From an uncultured Kordia sp. (GTDB lineage Bacteria; Bacteroidota; Bacteroidia; Flavobacteriales; Flavobacteriaceae): a DNA stretch of 64,000 nucleotides. This document shows, one piece after another, positions 9,954-19,380 of this stretch. The notes below the pieces were generated by a model. The model made no database searches and had not been told where the DNA came from. It worked only from the letters and a program-made list of their open reading frames with translations. The stretch is from assembly GCF_947496985.1 (NCBI RefSeq), contig NZ_CANMEZ010000001.1, positions 62,001 through 126,000 of the forward strand, given 5' to 3'. Every line of letters starts with the position of its first letter. Positions within the stretch are counted from its first letter, which is position 1. A program made the position numbers and the translations under genes.

Positions 9954-12062
9954 TTAGTAGAATTTAGATCTGTTATCTTCAATTTCAGAAGCACTTTTCA
10001 ATGCATTGAATACTGAATTTGTAGCCGTTGAAGATCTTTGTGTTCTTAGAGAGTTCATTTCTGTAAGATAGCTATCTTTTGCAGCAGCTGGTGTTTTTGT
10101 TGTAACTTCAATCATGAATACACCTTTTTTACCTGCAATTAATTTTGAAGTTGTTCCTTCTGCTAATGCAAATGCTGCTCCAACTACTTTTTTCTCTTCT
10201 CCAGCTCCTGGAATCACAGGTGAGCTCATTGATAAAGAAGTTGCTGTTTGCACTTGCACATTGTTAGCTGCAGCTAAGTCAGCTAATGTAGTTGCTGTGT
10301 TTTTAGATTTGATGATTTCAGCTTTTTTCTCATCTCTTAGTAATTGAATTACACGCGCAGAAGCGTCTTCTACAGACGATAATCCTTCAGCGTGTTTTTG
10401 AGTTAATTGAACAACTACAAATCCACTTCCTACAGGGAAACGCTTAATATCTCCAACTTTTACATCATCTTCAAATGTCCAACGTACAATTTGGCGTTGA
10501 TCTCCTAAACCTAAGATTCTAGAATCTAAGATTTTCATCTTGTTTACAGGCTTAACTTCGTATGAGTTTGTTTTAGCAATATCAACAAAAGCATTGTCTC
10601 CTTTTCCTGCATCTGCTTCAAATTTTGAAGAAGTTGTAAATAAGTCGCTTAATGTTTTTTCAGAAGACTCAACTAATTTTGTAATTGTTGCCAACTTGAT
10701 TGTTTTTTGAAGATTCTTTTGTTCTTGAATTTCAATTACGTGGAATCCGAAAGGAGACTCTACAACATCCATATCTCCAGTTTTGTTTCCAAAAATGTAT
10801 TCTTTGTAAGTTGGCGTTAATCCTGTTGTACTAGAATACCATCCTAAATCACCACCTTTATCTTTTGAAGTATCGTCAGACATTGTTTTAGCAATATCAG
10901 CAAATTTAGATTTGTTTCTTTTTACAATTGCTAAGATGCTATCAGCTGTTTTTCTTGCCTCTTCTTTTGTTGTTTTCAAGCTTGGATCAGCTCCATTTGA
11001 ACCTGCAAAACGAATTAAGATATGTCTGTTTCTTACAGAATCAGGCTTTTGCATTGTTTCAACAACTCTTGAAATTTTGTATATGTCTCCAACTTTGTAT
11101 GGCCCGAATACTTTTCCAACTTCAGTTGCATACAAACCTTCTGCTACATCTTTTGGCAATTGATTCTTGTATAAGAATGTACTATTTTCGTTTGTATCAG
11201 TGTTTTCGTTTGCATACCCTTCAGCATCTTCTGCTGCTTCAAAAGCACTCATTAATCCAGTAACATCAGTTTTTGCTGAATCTTCATCTGCCTTTGAAGG
11301 TTTTTCTTCGAAATACACATATTGAATATCTCTTGAAGCATCTTCTTCAAACATTGATTTATGATTATTGATATAGTTTTTTATATCACTTTTCTTGATC
11401 TCTACTTCTTCATTCGTTACTGTGTTGTAAGGAATTTGAACATATTTAAAAGTTACTTTGTCATTTTCTAAACGATATGCTAACTCTCCTTCTTTTACCG
11501 TCGCAATTGAACCTGATCTTACTAAGTTATAGTATAAGTTTTGCTTAGCTTGATTGATAAAGAATTCTTCCGTTGATAACCAGCTTTGATATTGTGCTGC
11601 TTTTGTAGGATCTTTTTTGTCGTTTTTTGTAGCTTCTAAAGAGTTGATATATTCTCTTAATTTTCCTTCTACAAAAACACCAGCTTCATCTTGGAATTGA
11701 GGGTTTCCAGTGAAATATGAATTGGTGATCATTAAGTTCCAGATTTCATCTTTCTCTATAGTGATTCCTAATTCGTCTAATTGTTGAGATATTAATTCAC
11801 TTCGAAGTTGTTGATCCCAAACATTGTTTACTACTTGGATTGTAGATTGACTACCTCTAGATTGGTTTAATATATTTTCTACATTATTACTAAAACCTCT
11901 GTATGGAATGCTTTCGCCATTTACCATTCCTATTTCGTTTGGTTGTTTTGCTCCATTGTCTGAGTTGTTGAATACGTCAGAGATTACAAAAGCAAATAGT
12001 GCTAATCCAATGATTAGGATTAAAACTAATGTACGCTGTCTAATTTTTGCAAGAATTGCCAT
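9954..12062 (-). CDS. PpiD/SurA-like periplasmic peptidyl-prolyl isomerase
   Basis: A 702-aa membrane-anchored chaperone. One N-terminal transmembrane helix (residues ~10-28) is followed by a SurA_N-like helical region (~35-200) and a parvulin rotamase domain (~345-450) with the hallmark RNRHILIRF start and GGDLGWYS and FGFHVIEI segments, then a further C-terminal chaperone region. It would assist folding of outer-membrane and secreted proteins at the periplasmic face. It lies downstream of the CNNM-type gene in the envelope block. Confidence 0.9.
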   Translation of the reverse strand: MAILAKIRQRTLVLILIIGLALFAFVISDVFNNSDNGAKQPNEIGMVNGESIPYRGFSNNVENILNQSRGSQSTIQVVNNVWDQQLRSELISQQLDELGITIEKDEIWNLMITNSYFTGNPQFQDEAGVFVEGKLREYINSLEATKNDKKDPTKAAQYQSWLSTEEFFINQAKQNLYYNLVRSGSIATVKEGELAYRLENDKVTFKYVQIPYNTVTNEEVEIKKSDIKNYINNHKSMFEEDASRDIQYVYFEEKPSKADEDSAKTDVTGLMSAFEAAEDAEGYANENTDTNENSTFLYKNQLPKDVAEGLYATEVGKVFGPYKVGDIYKISRVVETMQKPDSVRNRHILIRFAGSNGADPSLKTTKEEARKTADSILAIVKRNKSKFADIAKTMSDDTSKDKGGDLGWYSSTTGLTPTYKEYIFGNKTGDMDVVESPFGFHVIEIQEQKNLQKTIKLATITKLVESSEKTLSDLFTTSSKFEADAGKGDNAFVDIAKTNSYEVKPVNKMKILDSRILGLGDQRQIVRWTFEDDVKVGDIKRFPVGSGFVVVQLTQKHAEGLSSVEDASARVIQLLRDEKKAEIIKSKNTATTLADLAAANNVQVQTATSLSMSSPVIPGAGEEKKVVGAAFALAEGTTSKLIAGKKGVFMIEVTTKTPAAAKDSYLTEMNSLRTQRSSTATNSVFNALKSASEIEDNRSKFY

Positions 12063-12158
12063 TTATCTTCAATTTTATGAAATTCAGTGGGCGAAAATAC
12101 AATTTCCTACTAAATAATAAAAGAAGAACCACGTATTAATTCGTTTATTTTAGGGATT

Positions 12159-13436
12159 TTAATCTTCTGAAAGTATTTGAAGCTGAATTGTATCAATTTT
12201 TGTATTGGAAACTTCTAGAATTGTGAACTTTACATTGTTGATTATGATGACTTCATCTTTTTGTGGAATTTCCTCAGTTTCACTTACAATAAGTCCGCCT
12301 AATGTTTCATAATTTTCATTTTCTGGAAGGTTCAGTTTGTGCATTTCGTTGATATAATCAACTTCTAATCGGGCAGAAAAAATGTATTCGTATTCACCTA
12401 TTCGTTTTTCAAGTAATTCGGTAACATCATGTTCATCTTCTATTTCACCAAACAACTCTTCTACAATATCTTCTACTGTAATTATTCCAGAAGTTCCGCC
12501 ATATTCATCTAATACAACTGCGATACTTTTACGTTTTTTAGTCAATACATTTAAAACATCATTTGCCAACATTGCTTCCGGAACAAATATCACTGGCATT
12601 ACGATGCTTCGTATCGTTTTTGGCTTTTTGAATAGTTCAAAAGAGTGCACATATCCAATAATGTCATCAATACTATTTTTATAGACTAGAATTTTTGAAT
12701 AGCCTGTTTCTGAGAAGAGTTTTGCCAGGTTTTTAGTGCTTTCATGCAATTCTATTGCCACAATTTCCGTTCTTGGAATCATAACTTCCCTAGATTTTAC
12801 TTCTGAAAATTCTAAGGCATTTTGAAATATTTGGATTTCGGAATCTATATCTTCATCATGATGTGTTGCTTCCATTTGCTCCGTAATATAGTCCCCAAGT
12901 TCAACTTTACTAAATTCTAGTTGTACTTCGTCTCCTTCAGTTTTGAAGAATTTTTTTAAGACTACATTCGATATCCACATTACAAATTCTGAGACTAACC
13001 AAAATAGTTGATAAAAAATGTATGCAGGAATTGCTAATATTTTCAAGAGTCTGTTTGAATACACTTGAAAGAACACTTTCGGAAGAAATTCTGCTGTAAA
13101 TAAGATAACTAATGTAGATACTATTGTTTGAAATAACAGCTCATATTTTATACTTATGTATTGATTGAGCCAAGGTGTTTCATGAACCCAAGCTACTAAC
13201 AATTCCCCCATAAAAAAACCATAAATCACTAATGCTATATTGTTCCCAACTAGCATTGTCGCAATAAATTTAGAAGGTTTTAAGGTAAGTCTCGTTAATA
13301 TTTTCGCAAGAATTCCCTCTTGCTTTTTTTCGAGTTCTATATGGATTTTATTCGCTGAAACATATGCGATTTCCATTCCGGAAAAGAAAGCTGAAAACAG
13401 TAATGCCGTTATGATAATGAGCAACTGTAGTTCCAT
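12159..13436 (-). CDS. CNNM/CBS/CorC-HlyC transporter-like protein
   Basis: A 425-aa inner-membrane protein. A DUF21/CNNM domain with three to four helices covers residues ~1-185 (FSGMEIAYVSANK near the start). A CBS pair follows (~210-330, with VMIPRTEIVAIE and VVLDEYGGTSGIITVEDIVEELFGEI, here abbreviated), then a CorC_HlyC domain (~345-420). Members are linked to Mg2+/Co2+ efflux; many are annotated as haemolysins without evidence. GldE of gliding bacteria is a relative, but this gene lacks the gldE neighbours, so I do not use that name. The start abuts the stop of the small upstream gene. Confidence 0.88.
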   Translation of the reverse strand: MELQLLIIITALLFSAFFSGMEIAYVSANKIHIELEKKQEGILAKILTRLTLKPSKFIATMLVGNNIALVIYGFFMGELLVAWVHETPWLNQYISIKYELLFQTIVSTLVILFTAEFLPKVFFQVYSNRLLKILAIPAYIFYQLFWLVSEFVMWISNVVLKKFFKTEGDEVQLEFSKVELGDYITEQMEATHHDEDIDSEIQIFQNALEFSEVKSREVMIPRTEIVAIELHESTKNLAKLFSETGYSKILVYKNSIDDIIGYVHSFELFKKPKTIRSIVMPVIFVPEAMLANDVLNVLTKKRKSIAVVLDEYGGTSGIITVEDIVEELFGEIEDEHDVTELLEKRIGEYEYIFSARLEVDYINEMHKLNLPENENYETLGGLIVSETEEIPQKDEVIIINNVKFTILEVSNTKIDTIQLQILSED

Positions 13437-13628
13437 TTATTCTTGTTTTTTTCGCTCTTCAAATTTTTTCCCGTAATGTCTCCTAAAAAGAAACATTAAA
13501 AGCGAAACTACCGCAAATGCTATGAATATGTACGATTCTGTTCCTACATTCCACAATTCTATTGCTTTATAGGTAGCTAAGACGGCTACCACAAGATACA
13601 AGTATTTTGTATAACTTAATATTTTCAC
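13437..13628 (-). CDS. Small two-helix membrane protein
   Basis: A 63-aa protein with two hydrophobic segments (residues ~7-22 and ~30-46) and a basic C-terminal tail (RRHYGKKFEERKKQE). It lies between lptC and the CNNM gene on the same strand and ends exactly where the CNNM start codon begins, which supports it as a real, co-translated gene. No known function; possibly a small partner of the CNNM protein. Confidence 0.65.
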   Translation of the reverse strand: MKILSYTKYLYLVVAVLATYKAIELWNVGTESYIFIAFAVVSLLMFLFRRHYGKKFEERKKQE

Positions 13629-13658
13629 GGCTTTTAGGTTTTGTTAGTTTGTAGTGTT

Positions 13659-14234
13659 CTATTTGTCTTTTTCGTCAATTGGGATTGTACTATCATAGAT
13701 TTCATGGGCTTCCATGATACTTAGATCTCTATTGAAATCGATTCCATTAGTTCCCTGCAGCAACACACCATATTCATTACTGATTTTGAATTCTCCTTCT
13801 GTAAAAATCCATTCTCTGTCTTGATCCCAAAATAATTGAGGTGCCGCTAAGACATCTCCTTTATGCGTTGTTAAGGTTACATTTCCTTGTAAATCTACTA
13901 ATCTTGTGTCACTATACAAAATTGCATAGTCAGCAGTAATCGTATTTTCATTGTTTTGGTCATCAAAAAACTTGACGATAACTCCTTTAGGGAATTCTGA
14001 AAAAGGAAATTTTTGATTGGAAAAATCTTTGTTATAAGGGCTTCTTAGCGTCGATTTTACTTTTCCTGAATCTGTATACACTAAAAATATATTTTCGGCT
14101 TCTCCAACAGGAAAACGTTTTGAATACGATAGTTTTTGCATTTCACTATTGTAATCGCCCTGACATGAAAAAAGCATTGTCACAGCGAGTGCTGTGACAA
14201 TGCAATGTAATATATATTTTGTGTGTATGCTCAT
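13659..14234 (-). CDS. lptC: LPS export periplasmic protein LptC
   Basis: A ~191-aa lipoprotein-like LptC. The signal sequence ends in LFSC (lipobox-like). The following beta-rich domain carries SKRFPVGEAENIFLVYTDSG, DYAILYSDTRLVDLQGNVTL and GDVLAAPQLFWDQDREWIFTEG, typical of the LptC/OstA jellyroll that passes lipopolysaccharide across the periplasm. The ATG at 14234 is chosen because it begins the signal sequence; an in-frame start at 14276 would overlap the upstream TPR gene and prefix non-signal residues. It sits in the conserved flavobacterial envelope block. Confidence 0.8.
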   Translation of the reverse strand: MSIHTKYILHCIVTALAVTMLFSCQGDYNSEMQKLSYSKRFPVGEAENIFLVYTDSGKVKSTLRSPYNKDFSNQKFPFSEFPKGVIVKFFDDQNNENTITADYAILYSDTRLVDLQGNVTLTTHKGDVLAAPQLFWDQDREWIFTEGEFKISNEYGVLLQGTNGIDFNRDLSIMEAHEIYDSTIPIDEKDK

Positions 14235-14239
14235 TTGTA

Positions 14240-15613
14240 TTATAAACTTGGAACTCTTACACTTCCACCAATCCAACAGTTTAATGGAACTGATTCTCCT
14301 CCTTTATATCCTTTACTAAAGATATCTGATTTACTTGGAGCTGACTTCATGTATGAGTTTACAGTTCTTGAAGCGATACTTTTTAATGATGGATCTACTT
14401 GACCAGCTTTTCTTGCCATTTCAGCAGCTTTCCAGTATCCAGCTCTTTTTGTGAACTCATCATTTCCACATTGGTTTACACTTGAAGCGTATAGTTGTGC
14501 AATTTTTAAGTAAGCACTTCCTAAAGATGGGTTACTTTTTACAGCATCTAGGTAATACTTTCTAGCTTTTGATTTTTGACCTTTTTTCTTAGCCTTGTCA
14601 GCAATTTTGTATAATAACTTTCCTTTTCTAATTGGATCAGTCTCCATACTTAATGACTGCTTTAAGTACTCTTCTGCTCTTGTAGCGTTTCCTTTTCTTT
14701 CATAGATTCCTGACAAGTATCTTTTAGAATTTGCAGATGGCTCTAAAGCATCTACTGCTTCTACTAATTCTACGAATAATGGATCTTCATCACATCCTTT
14801 AGCATCTAATCTTCCAGCAGCTCTTTTTAACCAAAGTGCATTACTTCTGTTTGCGTCAAAGTTTTTTCTAAATAATGGAATTAACGTTTCACAAGTAGAT
14901 ACTTTTTCTATTAATGACTCCATATTTCCAGAGAAAATTGCGATTGCTTTCACATTGGTATCTGCAATTCTTTCTGCTCTTGCTTCTTTAGATGTTAACT
15001 CTTGTCCTCCATCTTTTTTAGCGATCAACTCATTTTTAGTTTTTGCTAATCTTTCACTTTCAGATTCAAACTTTTCGTTTAATTCTTCATACTTCTGAAT
15101 TAGGTTTTCCAAAGCAATACCTTGATTTCCATCAGTATACATATTATAGTACAATTCGAAGTATTGATATAATGATTTTGGGTTTTTGAAGTTTTTCAAA
15201 TCTGTTTTGAAAGCTTCATCAAATATATCGTACTGACTTTTAGCAGTTCCAATTTTATGGTCTACCATTAGTGTTCCTATTTTCCCAAGGATGTCTCCTT
15301 TTTTAGTTTTTGCAGGAACGTTAGCCATTCTATCTTTATACAACTGAATTAATTCTTCAGCAGCGGCTCTTTTGTCCGTCCCAGTTTTCATTTTATTTTT
15401 ATAAATTCTCTCACCGTAAGCATACAATGCAGAACTTATAGTTGGGCATTCTTTTCTTAATTCGTTTAGTTGCGTTTCAGCTTCCGCATAGTTTTTAGCT
15501 TTAGCGTTTTCGGCAAATAGGGATAATTTTGTCTTACAATCTTGAGCATTTAAAGTTGTGAAGCTTGTTATTGTAAACAATCCTGTTACTAATAATGTAA
15601 AAATATTCTTCAT
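14240..15613 (-). CDS. Secreted tetratricopeptide-repeat protein
   Basis: A 457-aa protein with a signal peptide (residues 1-23, ending LNAQ) and helical hairpins consistent with TPR repeats, clearest at ~285-395 (KRYLSGIYERKGNATRAEEYLKQS and GKLLYKIADKAKKKGQKSKARKYYLDA, abbreviated). It likely acts as a periplasmic scaffold. It sits between the outer-membrane protein and lptC on one strand with short spacing, so it probably belongs to the same envelope operon. Confidence 0.8.
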   Translation of the reverse strand: MKNIFTLLVTGLFTITSFTTLNAQDCKTKLSLFAENAKAKNYAEAETQLNELRKECPTISSALYAYGERIYKNKMKTGTDKRAAAEELIQLYKDRMANVPAKTKKGDILGKIGTLMVDHKIGTAKSQYDIFDEAFKTDLKNFKNPKSLYQYFELYYNMYTDGNQGIALENLIQKYEELNEKFESESERLAKTKNELIAKKDGGQELTSKEARAERIADTNVKAIAIFSGNMESLIEKVSTCETLIPLFRKNFDANRSNALWLKRAAGRLDAKGCDEDPLFVELVEAVDALEPSANSKRYLSGIYERKGNATRAEEYLKQSLSMETDPIRKGKLLYKIADKAKKKGQKSKARKYYLDAVKSNPSLGSAYLKIAQLYASSVNQCGNDEFTKRAGYWKAAEMARKAGQVDPSLKSIASRTVNSYMKSAPSKSDIFSKGYKGGESVPLNCWIGGSVRVPSL

Positions 15614-15631
15614 TTCTCTAATTTTATTCGG

Positions 15632-16945
15632 TTAATTATACTTTCTTTTTATGAACCACACATCGTTTAATGATAAACTTAAGTGGAAATTGACATAGTT
15701 TTCTTTGATTAATCCAGCATTCGTTGTTCCTCTTTGTCCAAACTCAACACCAAGGTTCAAGTTTGATATTGTGCGTCCCACTGGTAGTCCTACTCCAAAA
15801 GATATGCCAAAATCATTTAGATTTTCATTTCGAATTGCAATTCCTGTATGCTCATAACGAATTCCAGCCCTATAAGTCACTCTCTCCCAATAACTTGTAA
15901 ATGAATTAAATTTTGGAATATAAAATCCTCCAACTGCAATTTTTGAAGAATTTTCATAGGTTACGTTTTCAATAGTTGTTAAACTATTTCCAAAGTTACT
16001 ACTATTTAAAAATGTATACTCTACACCTGTAAACCACTTATTTTTTTCACCTAAACCAACACCAAGAGATGTTTTTGTAGGCAATTTTAATTCTGTTGTT
16101 TTCTTATCTCCTAAATCAATATCGTCTAATTGACCAGAACTTACAATTTCTGAGCCATTACCTGATAAATTTAATGCTAATAATTGACGTGTATTATCTG
16201 AGTTGATATTTGATTGTGGAGAAAATGTTAACGAAGTTGTTAAAGATAACTTTTCGTTGAATTTTGTTTGGTAATATGCTCCCAAATTATAGCTCAATCC
16301 ACTTAATTTAGATTCATCTTTAGAACGAGTTCCATAGTTTAGGGTTCGTACAAAACTACCATCGTCATTAAGTTCTCCTAAAAATTCTGTGTTTTGATTT
16401 TTTATATTTCCGAAATTATAGTTTACAGTCGCTCCGACAGAAAAGCTTTTTGAAACTTTATATCCTAATGATAGGAATACAGAGTTTAATCCGCCTTCAC
16501 CTTCATATTGTGCAAATTTGTTTGGTGCGGAAGCAATTCCTGTTTCTCCAATTCCTTCAAAGTTATAACCAACCGAGCTGTAAGGTAAAATTCCGAATCC
16601 TACTCCCATCTTTTTACTCAACGGAAATCCTACTGCTAAGTAGTCTAATGCTGTAGACGAACCTTTATCAGTCCCTGAAGGGCTTTCAAGCTTTAATTGT
16701 CCATAGCTAGCTCCTAATGTATATGTTGTGAATTTTAAACTTCCAAATGCCGCTGGATTTTGCAAGTTTAAATGTAGACTATCTGAATAGACACTCATTC
16801 CTCCCATACTTCTGTTTTCTGTTGTTCCTTTAAACTTCAAATCTCCAATTCCTAAGAATGAATATGGTGAAGCTGTTCCTTGCTGTGCAATACTTACTTG
16901 GCAGATAAACAACAAAATTGATAATCCTAAAAACTTTCTAATCAT
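15632..16945 (-). CDS. Outer-membrane beta-barrel protein
   Basis: A 437-aa protein with a signal peptide (residues 1-20, ending VSIAQ) and alternating amphipathic strands throughout. The early segment ASPYSFLGIGDLKF and the final strand ending DVWFIKRKYN suggest a FadL/OmpP1-like barrel of flavobacteria. Its start overlaps the end of coaX by 8 nt, indicating one transcript. The transported substrate is unknown. Confidence 0.75.
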   Translation of the reverse strand: MIRKFLGLSILLFICQVSIAQQGTASPYSFLGIGDLKFKGTTENRSMGGMSVYSDSLHLNLQNPAAFGSLKFTTYTLGASYGQLKLESPSGTDKGSSTALDYLAVGFPLSKKMGVGFGILPYSSVGYNFEGIGETGIASAPNKFAQYEGEGGLNSVFLSLGYKVSKSFSVGATVNYNFGNIKNQNTEFLGELNDDGSFVRTLNYGTRSKDESKLSGLSYNLGAYYQTKFNEKLSLTTSLTFSPQSNINSDNTRQLLALNLSGNGSEIVSSGQLDDIDLGDKKTTELKLPTKTSLGVGLGEKNKWFTGVEYTFLNSSNFGNSLTTIENVTYENSSKIAVGGFYIPKFNSFTSYWERVTYRAGIRYEHTGIAIRNENLNDFGISFGVGLPVGRTISNLNLGVEFGQRGTTNAGLIKENYVNFHLSLSLNDVWFIKRKYN

Positions 16946-17675
16946 TATATCTATTATATTCTAAAACATTGTTCAATCCTTGTAACAAGAATTTTGAATT
17001 CGCAAATATGGTATTTTTTAACCTTTTAGCCAAGAAATTAGTGTCACCGCCTGTTAAAATAACTGTTAAATGTTGAAATTGTGCTTTATAACGCTCAATT
17101 ATCCCATCAATTTCGGTGATTACTCCTACGGTTACTCCTGAGTGAATTGCATTTTCTGTGGAATCACCTATATAATTTTCAGGCATTTTGGGTTTAAGTA
17201 ATGGAAGGTTTGCGGTTAGTAGGTTTAATGTTTTGTATCGAAGTTGTATTCCTGGTGAAATGCCTCCACCAAGATACACTTCATTATGTGTTTTAAAATC
17301 GTAGGTAATACAGGTTCCTGCATCAATAACTAATACGTTTTGTTTTGGATATTGTATTACAGCAGCAACTATTAATGCAATACGATCGACCCCTAATGTT
17401 TTTGGAGTGGTATACTTATTTTGAAAAGGCACATTGGTTTCGTGAGTTAATTTCAACACATTTATAGATAATTTGGATAAAAATGTTTTTGTCTCCTCGC
17501 GTAGTTTTGTTACCGAAGAAGTGATCATTTGATCTATCTCTGGAAACTTTTTCAAAATTTTTTCAATTTTTTTTTGAAACACCTCTTTTTTGAAGCTCTC
17601 ATGAGACAACATTTTATCTTCCTGAAAGACAGCAACTTTTACAAACGTATTTCCTGCATCTACAATTAAATTCAT
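16938..17675 (-). CDS. coaX: Type III pantothenate kinase
   Basis: A 245-aa ASKHA-fold kinase that phosphorylates pantothenate in the first step of coenzyme A synthesis. Motifs in order: DAGNTFVKVAVF (residues 6-17, phosphate 1), GVDRIALIVAA (~96-106), VIDAGTCITYDF (~118-129, phosphate 2) and GGGISPGI (~137-144). These are the CoaX signatures, and the length is normal. First gene of the minus-strand envelope block. Confidence 0.93.
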   Translation of the reverse strand: MNLIVDAGNTFVKVAVFQEDKMLSHESFKKEVFQKKIEKILKKFPEIDQMITSSVTKLREETKTFLSKLSINVLKLTHETNVPFQNKYTTPKTLGVDRIALIVAAVIQYPKQNVLVIDAGTCITYDFKTHNEVYLGGGISPGIQLRYKTLNLLTANLPLLKPKMPENYIGDSTENAIHSGVTVGVITEIDGIIERYKAQFQHLTVILTGGDTNFLAKRLKNTIFANSKFLLQGLNNVLEYNRYND

Positions 17676-17726
17676 AATATTTTTTCAATGCTGCTAATTT
17701 AAGAAACGTTTTTTTTTCAAAATAGT

Positions 17727-17756
17727 TTTGTCAAGTATAAAAAACTCTTATATTTG
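17727..17756 (+). promoter_or_regulatory. Consensus promoter of tRNA-Phe
   Basis: TTTG (17727-17730), 18-nt spacer, then a perfect TATATTTG (17749-17756). This is the best unregulated Bacteroidota promoter in the window. It is a useful reference for the WYL-linked promoters, which lack a -33 box at this spacing. Confidence 0.85.
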
Positions 17757-17775
17757 CATCCGCATTTAAGGCGAT

Positions 17776-17851
17776 GGTGCCTTAGCTCAGTTGGTAGAGC
17801 AAAGGACTGAAAATCCTTGTGTCCCTGGTTCGATTCCTGGAGGCACCACCA
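17776..17851 (+). tRNA. tRNA-Phe (GAA) with encoded CCA
   Basis: Complete cloverleaf: acceptor GGTGCCT/AGGCACC, D-arm GCTCAGTTGGTAGAGC, anticodon arm AAGGA-CTGAAAA-TCCTT with GAA, T-arm CCTGG-TTCGATT-CCTGG, discriminator A and a genomic CCA. The strong promoter and terminator around it make a single-gene unit. It is the only tRNA here with an encoded CCA. Confidence 0.97.
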
Positions 17852-17853
17852 TA

Positions 17854-17883
17854 AAAACCCGATCATACGATCGGGTTTTTTGT
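17854..17883 (+). terminator. Terminator of tRNA-Phe
   Basis: CCCGATC-ATAC-GATCGGG hairpin followed by a run of T, directly after the CCA end. Confidence 0.9.
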
Positions 17884-18330
17884 TTTTATACTAGTAAGTG
17901 CGTTCGGGAAATAGATTACTTTAACAAAACAGGAATATTATCAATAGGTGCTTGTTAGAATGATTATTAAAGGCACCTTTCTCAATGTTCAAATATACCG
18001 TATTCACGCTCACTACTTAGTGAAATTTTTTGAACGATCAATGATGGGTAATCTGGAATAATATGCCTTAATTCTTGGGGAACACTTTTTGGATCTGTTA
18101 TGTTTGCAATACCTTATTTTAGTAATACAATTGTATAGTTTACTATTAAATTTCTATTTGAAGAAAGGGAAAAGGCAAAGAGCATAGAAAAATGTCCATT
18201 TTTTGTAATTTCATTTTTTATTTCTTCTAGAAGATTCAATATTATTCTCTAATCTAATTTTAAAGCTATTTAACAACGTTTAATTCTAAACTAACCGAAT
18301 TTCCCTCTGATAAAAAAATAACGCAAAAAA
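17884..18330. other. Intergenic stretch without recognisable feature
   Basis: About 450 nt of AT-rich sequence between the tRNA-Phe terminator and the terminator of the T9SS cargo gene. I see no credible ORF, repeat or RNA structure here. Confidence 0.5.
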
Positions 18331-18360
18331 AAGCACCATTCAAATGAATGGTGCTTTTTA
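18331..18360. terminator. Terminator of the T9SS cargo gene
   Basis: AAGCACCATTC-AAAT-GAATGGTGCTT hairpin with flanking A and T tracts, placed 3' of the minus-strand gene that stops at 18384. Confidence 0.85.
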
Positions 18361-18383
18361 TAAAGTATTGAATATAATTTCAA

Positions 18384-19208
18384 TTATTCTTTGATTAACT
18401 TCACTGTTTTTGATCCTGAAGTTGCTTTTATTTTTGCAAAGTAAATCCCTGATGGTAATCCACTCATATCAATTGTTTCAAGGTTAGTTGTATTGTACAA
18501 TACACGTTGTCCTGTAATATTTGTAATTTCAACAGTTTCAATATCTGAAACTCCTGTAATTGTTGCAGTACTCTTTACTGGATTAGGAAATACATTTACT
18601 CCAGTAAGTTCTACTTCAGAAGTACTCAATGTAGAGAAGTCAAATAATGATGGTGATGTTACTGCAGGAGCATTTGGATCTACTACATTTACAAATTCTG
18701 CCATTCCATTGTCAATCATGTCAGCTTGCATAAAAGATTTTAAAGGTGTAATAGCAGTAGCTAGAGATGAGTTATTTTCTAAAATATAAATCAATCCTGA
18801 TTCAGGATTTCCTTGTACTGTAAAGCTGTATACAATTGTGTTCATTCCTGCAGATGGCGCAGTAAGAGACACTGGACTTCCTAAAGTTTCTGTAACTAAA
18901 TATCCATCAAGAGTAGGCTGTGAAAAATTGTTTCCGTCAAAAAAGGAAGCGCTAACTGCTCCTCCTAAAGAAGTATCTCCAGATATATCAATTGTTACAC
19001 CATCCGGTAAAATAATTGTAAATCCATAACTCTGTACAGAAGTAGCAAAGTTATTAGAACTTGCATTCGGTACTGCTTGTACTGTAAAGTCATATACATT
19101 CATAGGGTCTTGTATTAATGTATATGTATAACCATCTTGCGCATTGACTTTATTTGCAAATAATGCAAAAGTTGCACATAGTAAAAAGATAAAAGTAGTT
19201 TTTTTCAT
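18384..19208 (-). CDS. Secreted protein with T9SS type A sorting domain
   Basis: A 274-aa protein: signal peptide (residues 1-23, ending KVNAQ), a cohesin-like or adhesive beta domain (~25-170) and a C-terminal type IX secretion sorting domain (~198-274). The last domain carries VNVFPNPVKSTATI, ITGQRV and a KTVKLIKE end, the standard Por/T9SS type A signals. It would be exported across the outer membrane and anchored or released. Function of the passenger is unknown. Confidence 0.85.
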   Translation of the reverse strand: MKKTTFIFLLCATFALFANKVNAQDGYTYTLIQDPMNVYDFTVQAVPNASSNNFATSVQSYGFTIILPDGVTIDISGDTSLGGAVSASFFDGNNFSQPTLDGYLVTETLGSPVSLTAPSAGMNTIVYSFTVQGNPESGLIYILENNSSLATAITPLKSFMQADMIDNGMAEFVNVVDPNAPAVTSPSLFDFSTLSTSEVELTGVNVFPNPVKSTATITGVSDIETVEITNITGQRVLYNTTNLETIDMSGLPSGIYFAKIKATSGSKTVKLIKE

Positions 19209-19380
19209 GAATAGGATGTTTTTTAAATAATAGATTTTTCTGGTAATTGTATAGTTTGATCAAGCTCCAAAGTTAAGAAAATTTATCACAACTATAAAAG
19301 ATGTTTTTTAATCTATTTTATTTCAAGAAATTCATTGGCATTAACATAGTAAACGCTGTCTCTTAGTTATTATAAATGAT

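Noticed and set aside
12159-13436. gldE
   Set aside because: Homologous to the CNNM family, but ssb, mutY and gldD neighbours are missing.
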